Assembly: GCA_027621895.1 (NCBI GenBank)
Contig: JAQCAK010000148.1
Coordinates: 1-5,624 of the forward strand
Length of the DNA: 5,624 nt
Origin: Pseudomonadota bacterium
GTDB lineage: Bacteria; Pseudomonadota; Gammaproteobacteria; Pseudomonadales; Azotimanducaceae
Direction: 5' to 3'
In this document: piece by piece, positions 4,878-5,624 of the stretch
Layout of the letters: each line of letters opens with the position of its first letter
Position numbering within the stretch: the stretch's first letter is position 1
Translations under genes and position numbers: made by a program
The notes under the pieces: model-generated
What the model was told of the DNA's origin: nothing
The model's input: the letters and a program-made list of their open reading frames with translations, nothing else
Database searches by the model: none

Positions 4878-5591
4878 ATGCAAACCGTTTCATCCATGAC
4901 AGCACTGGTCGAATACCAGGTGCGAACCGCAACCACCTCCGTCGAGGATTGGCTTCAGGTCTGGGGCAGGCGGGCCGAAGATGCACTTGCCGGTGAGCCT
5001 GAGACCGCCGCCTATGAGGCCCTGGGTTCGCTGGAAACAGCCGACAATATCCTGATTTTCGAACGCTACCTGAACGGCCAGCAGAGTATCGATGCGCACA
5101 CATCGAGACCGGCGCATGCTCAACTTATGGAAGAGATGGGTGCGGGTAACATGACCCGGCGACGGGTCATGACCAACCTGTTTGACGACATCCCGGATTA
5201 TGGCTGGTGGTCGCGTCCGGAACAGGACCCAACAATGCGCGACAGCAACCTCCTGGTGACCCTGCTTGTCACGAGATTTCCCGATGTCCAGGCGAGAGCT
5301 GATTACATCAGGCTGACAGGTGATCACGCCGACTACTGCCAGGAAATCGAACCGGGTACGCTGGTTTACAGTGGCGGAATCGCCAGAATGGATGCCGATC
5401 GAGGGCCAACTATCAAGGCGGGAGATCTGCTGTTCGTGGCGGCTTTTGCCGACGAGGCGGCTGCGGAAAAGCACAGTATTGATCCACAGCACCTGGCGTT
5501 GCAGCCGAAACTGCTGGAAATTCCCCGGGAGCGTGTGATGGTGCAACAGTACCGGACAACGGGTGCGGGGTTCCTCTGGAATGACCGATAA
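4878..5591 (+). CDS. Tandem ABM-like (dimeric alpha/beta barrel) protein, putative monooxygenase
   Basis: A cytoplasmic protein of 237 residues built from two ferredoxin-like halves. The N-terminal half (about 9-90) has a strand LVEYQVRTA, a helix, a central Glu/Thr-rich turn, then the strand NILIFERYLNG and the motif DAHTSRPAH, much like the ExxxxxxAxxxH ending of ABM monomers. The C-terminal half (about 123-215) repeats the layout: NLLVTLLVTRFP, a helix, then DLLFVAAFADEAAAEKHSIDPQH. ABM-fold proteins normally work as homodimers, so this looks like a fused pair. The family includes cofactor-free quinol monooxygenases and heme-degrading enzymes; the substrate here is unknown. The middle segment (91-120) holds a Trp/Asp-rich loop, DDIPDYGWWSRPEQD. 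The start is supported by AGGAA 7 bases upstream; M7 is an alternative. It is probably co-transcribed with the crotonase gene. No terminator is seen before the window ends. Confidence 0.72.
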   Translation: MQTVSSMTALVEYQVRTATTSVEDWLQVWGRRAEDALAGEPETAAYEALGSLETADNILIFERYLNGQQSIDAHTSRPAHAQLMEEMGAGNMTRRRVMTNLFDDIPDYGWWSRPEQDPTMRDSNLLVTLLVTRFPDVQARADYIRLTGDHADYCQEIEPGTLVYSGGIARMDADRGPTIKAGDLLFVAAFADEAAAEKHSIDPQHLALQPKLLEIPRERVMVQQYRTTGAGFLWNDR

Positions 5592-5624
5592 ACGGGAATC
5601 AACCGCCCTGAAAGCGCACCGTTG

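Noticed and set aside
4890..5546. Long minus-strand open frame of 218 codons opposite the double-ABM gene
   Set aside because: The plus-strand gene has a ribosome binding site and fold motifs; the antisense translation shows no domain and is typical of a shadow frame in GC-rich DNA.

Overview
The window looks like chromosomal DNA of a free-living proteobacterium, most likely a gammaproteobacterium. This rests on moderately high GC content, an AroG-type DAHP synthase, clear Shine-Dalgarno sequences, and NtrC/sigma-54-type sites in front of a glutamine synthetase gene. The species cannot be named from the sequence. I see no rRNA, tRNA, CRISPR array or complete insertion sequence.

Left part (1-1080). 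The 5' end of a DAHP synthase gene runs off the left edge on the minus strand; it encodes the first 70 residues, up to the metal-binding GPCSIHDP motif. About 360 bases of apparently non-coding DNA follow. Next is a small minus-strand gene for an eight-cysteine YkgJ-type cluster protein. A roughly 200-base divergent intergenic region separates it from a plus-strand NYN-domain (LabA/DUF88-like) putative ribonuclease. That region holds several inverted repeats, including a perfect 16-bp palindrome just upstream of the cysteine-cluster gene.

Middle part (1081-2661). The NYN gene and a soluble Ser/Thr protein kinase gene lie in tandem on the plus strand, separated by a perfect 19-bp-arm palindrome of the GGGGTCAGG...CCTGACCCC type. 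The kinase keeps its catalytic residues but has a degraded glycine-rich loop. Its stop codon lies inside a second large hairpin that separates it from the convergent glutamine synthetase gene, so the kinase gene is bracketed by two long palindromes.

Right part (2662-5624). A type II (eukaryotic-like) glutamine synthetase gene lies on the minus strand. Its 350-base upstream region has a good sigma-54 -24/-12 candidate and four GCACCA-type half-sites, two of them in well-formed NtrC-like dyads, so control by nitrogen status through NtrBC is likely. On the other side of this region, a plus-strand pair follows with 44 bases between them: a crotonase-superfamily enoyl-CoA hydratase/isomerase, then a protein with two tandem ABM-like (antibiotic biosynthesis monooxygenase, dimeric alpha/beta barrel) halves. 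This pair is probably one operon for acyl-CoA or aromatic/isoprenoid breakdown, with unknown substrate.

No obviously new multi-gene system is present. The best leads are the layout of the nitrogen-control sites around glnII, the two palindromes flanking the kinase gene, the cluster of inverted repeats in the divergent ykgJ-like/NYN region, and the uncharacterised double-ABM protein.
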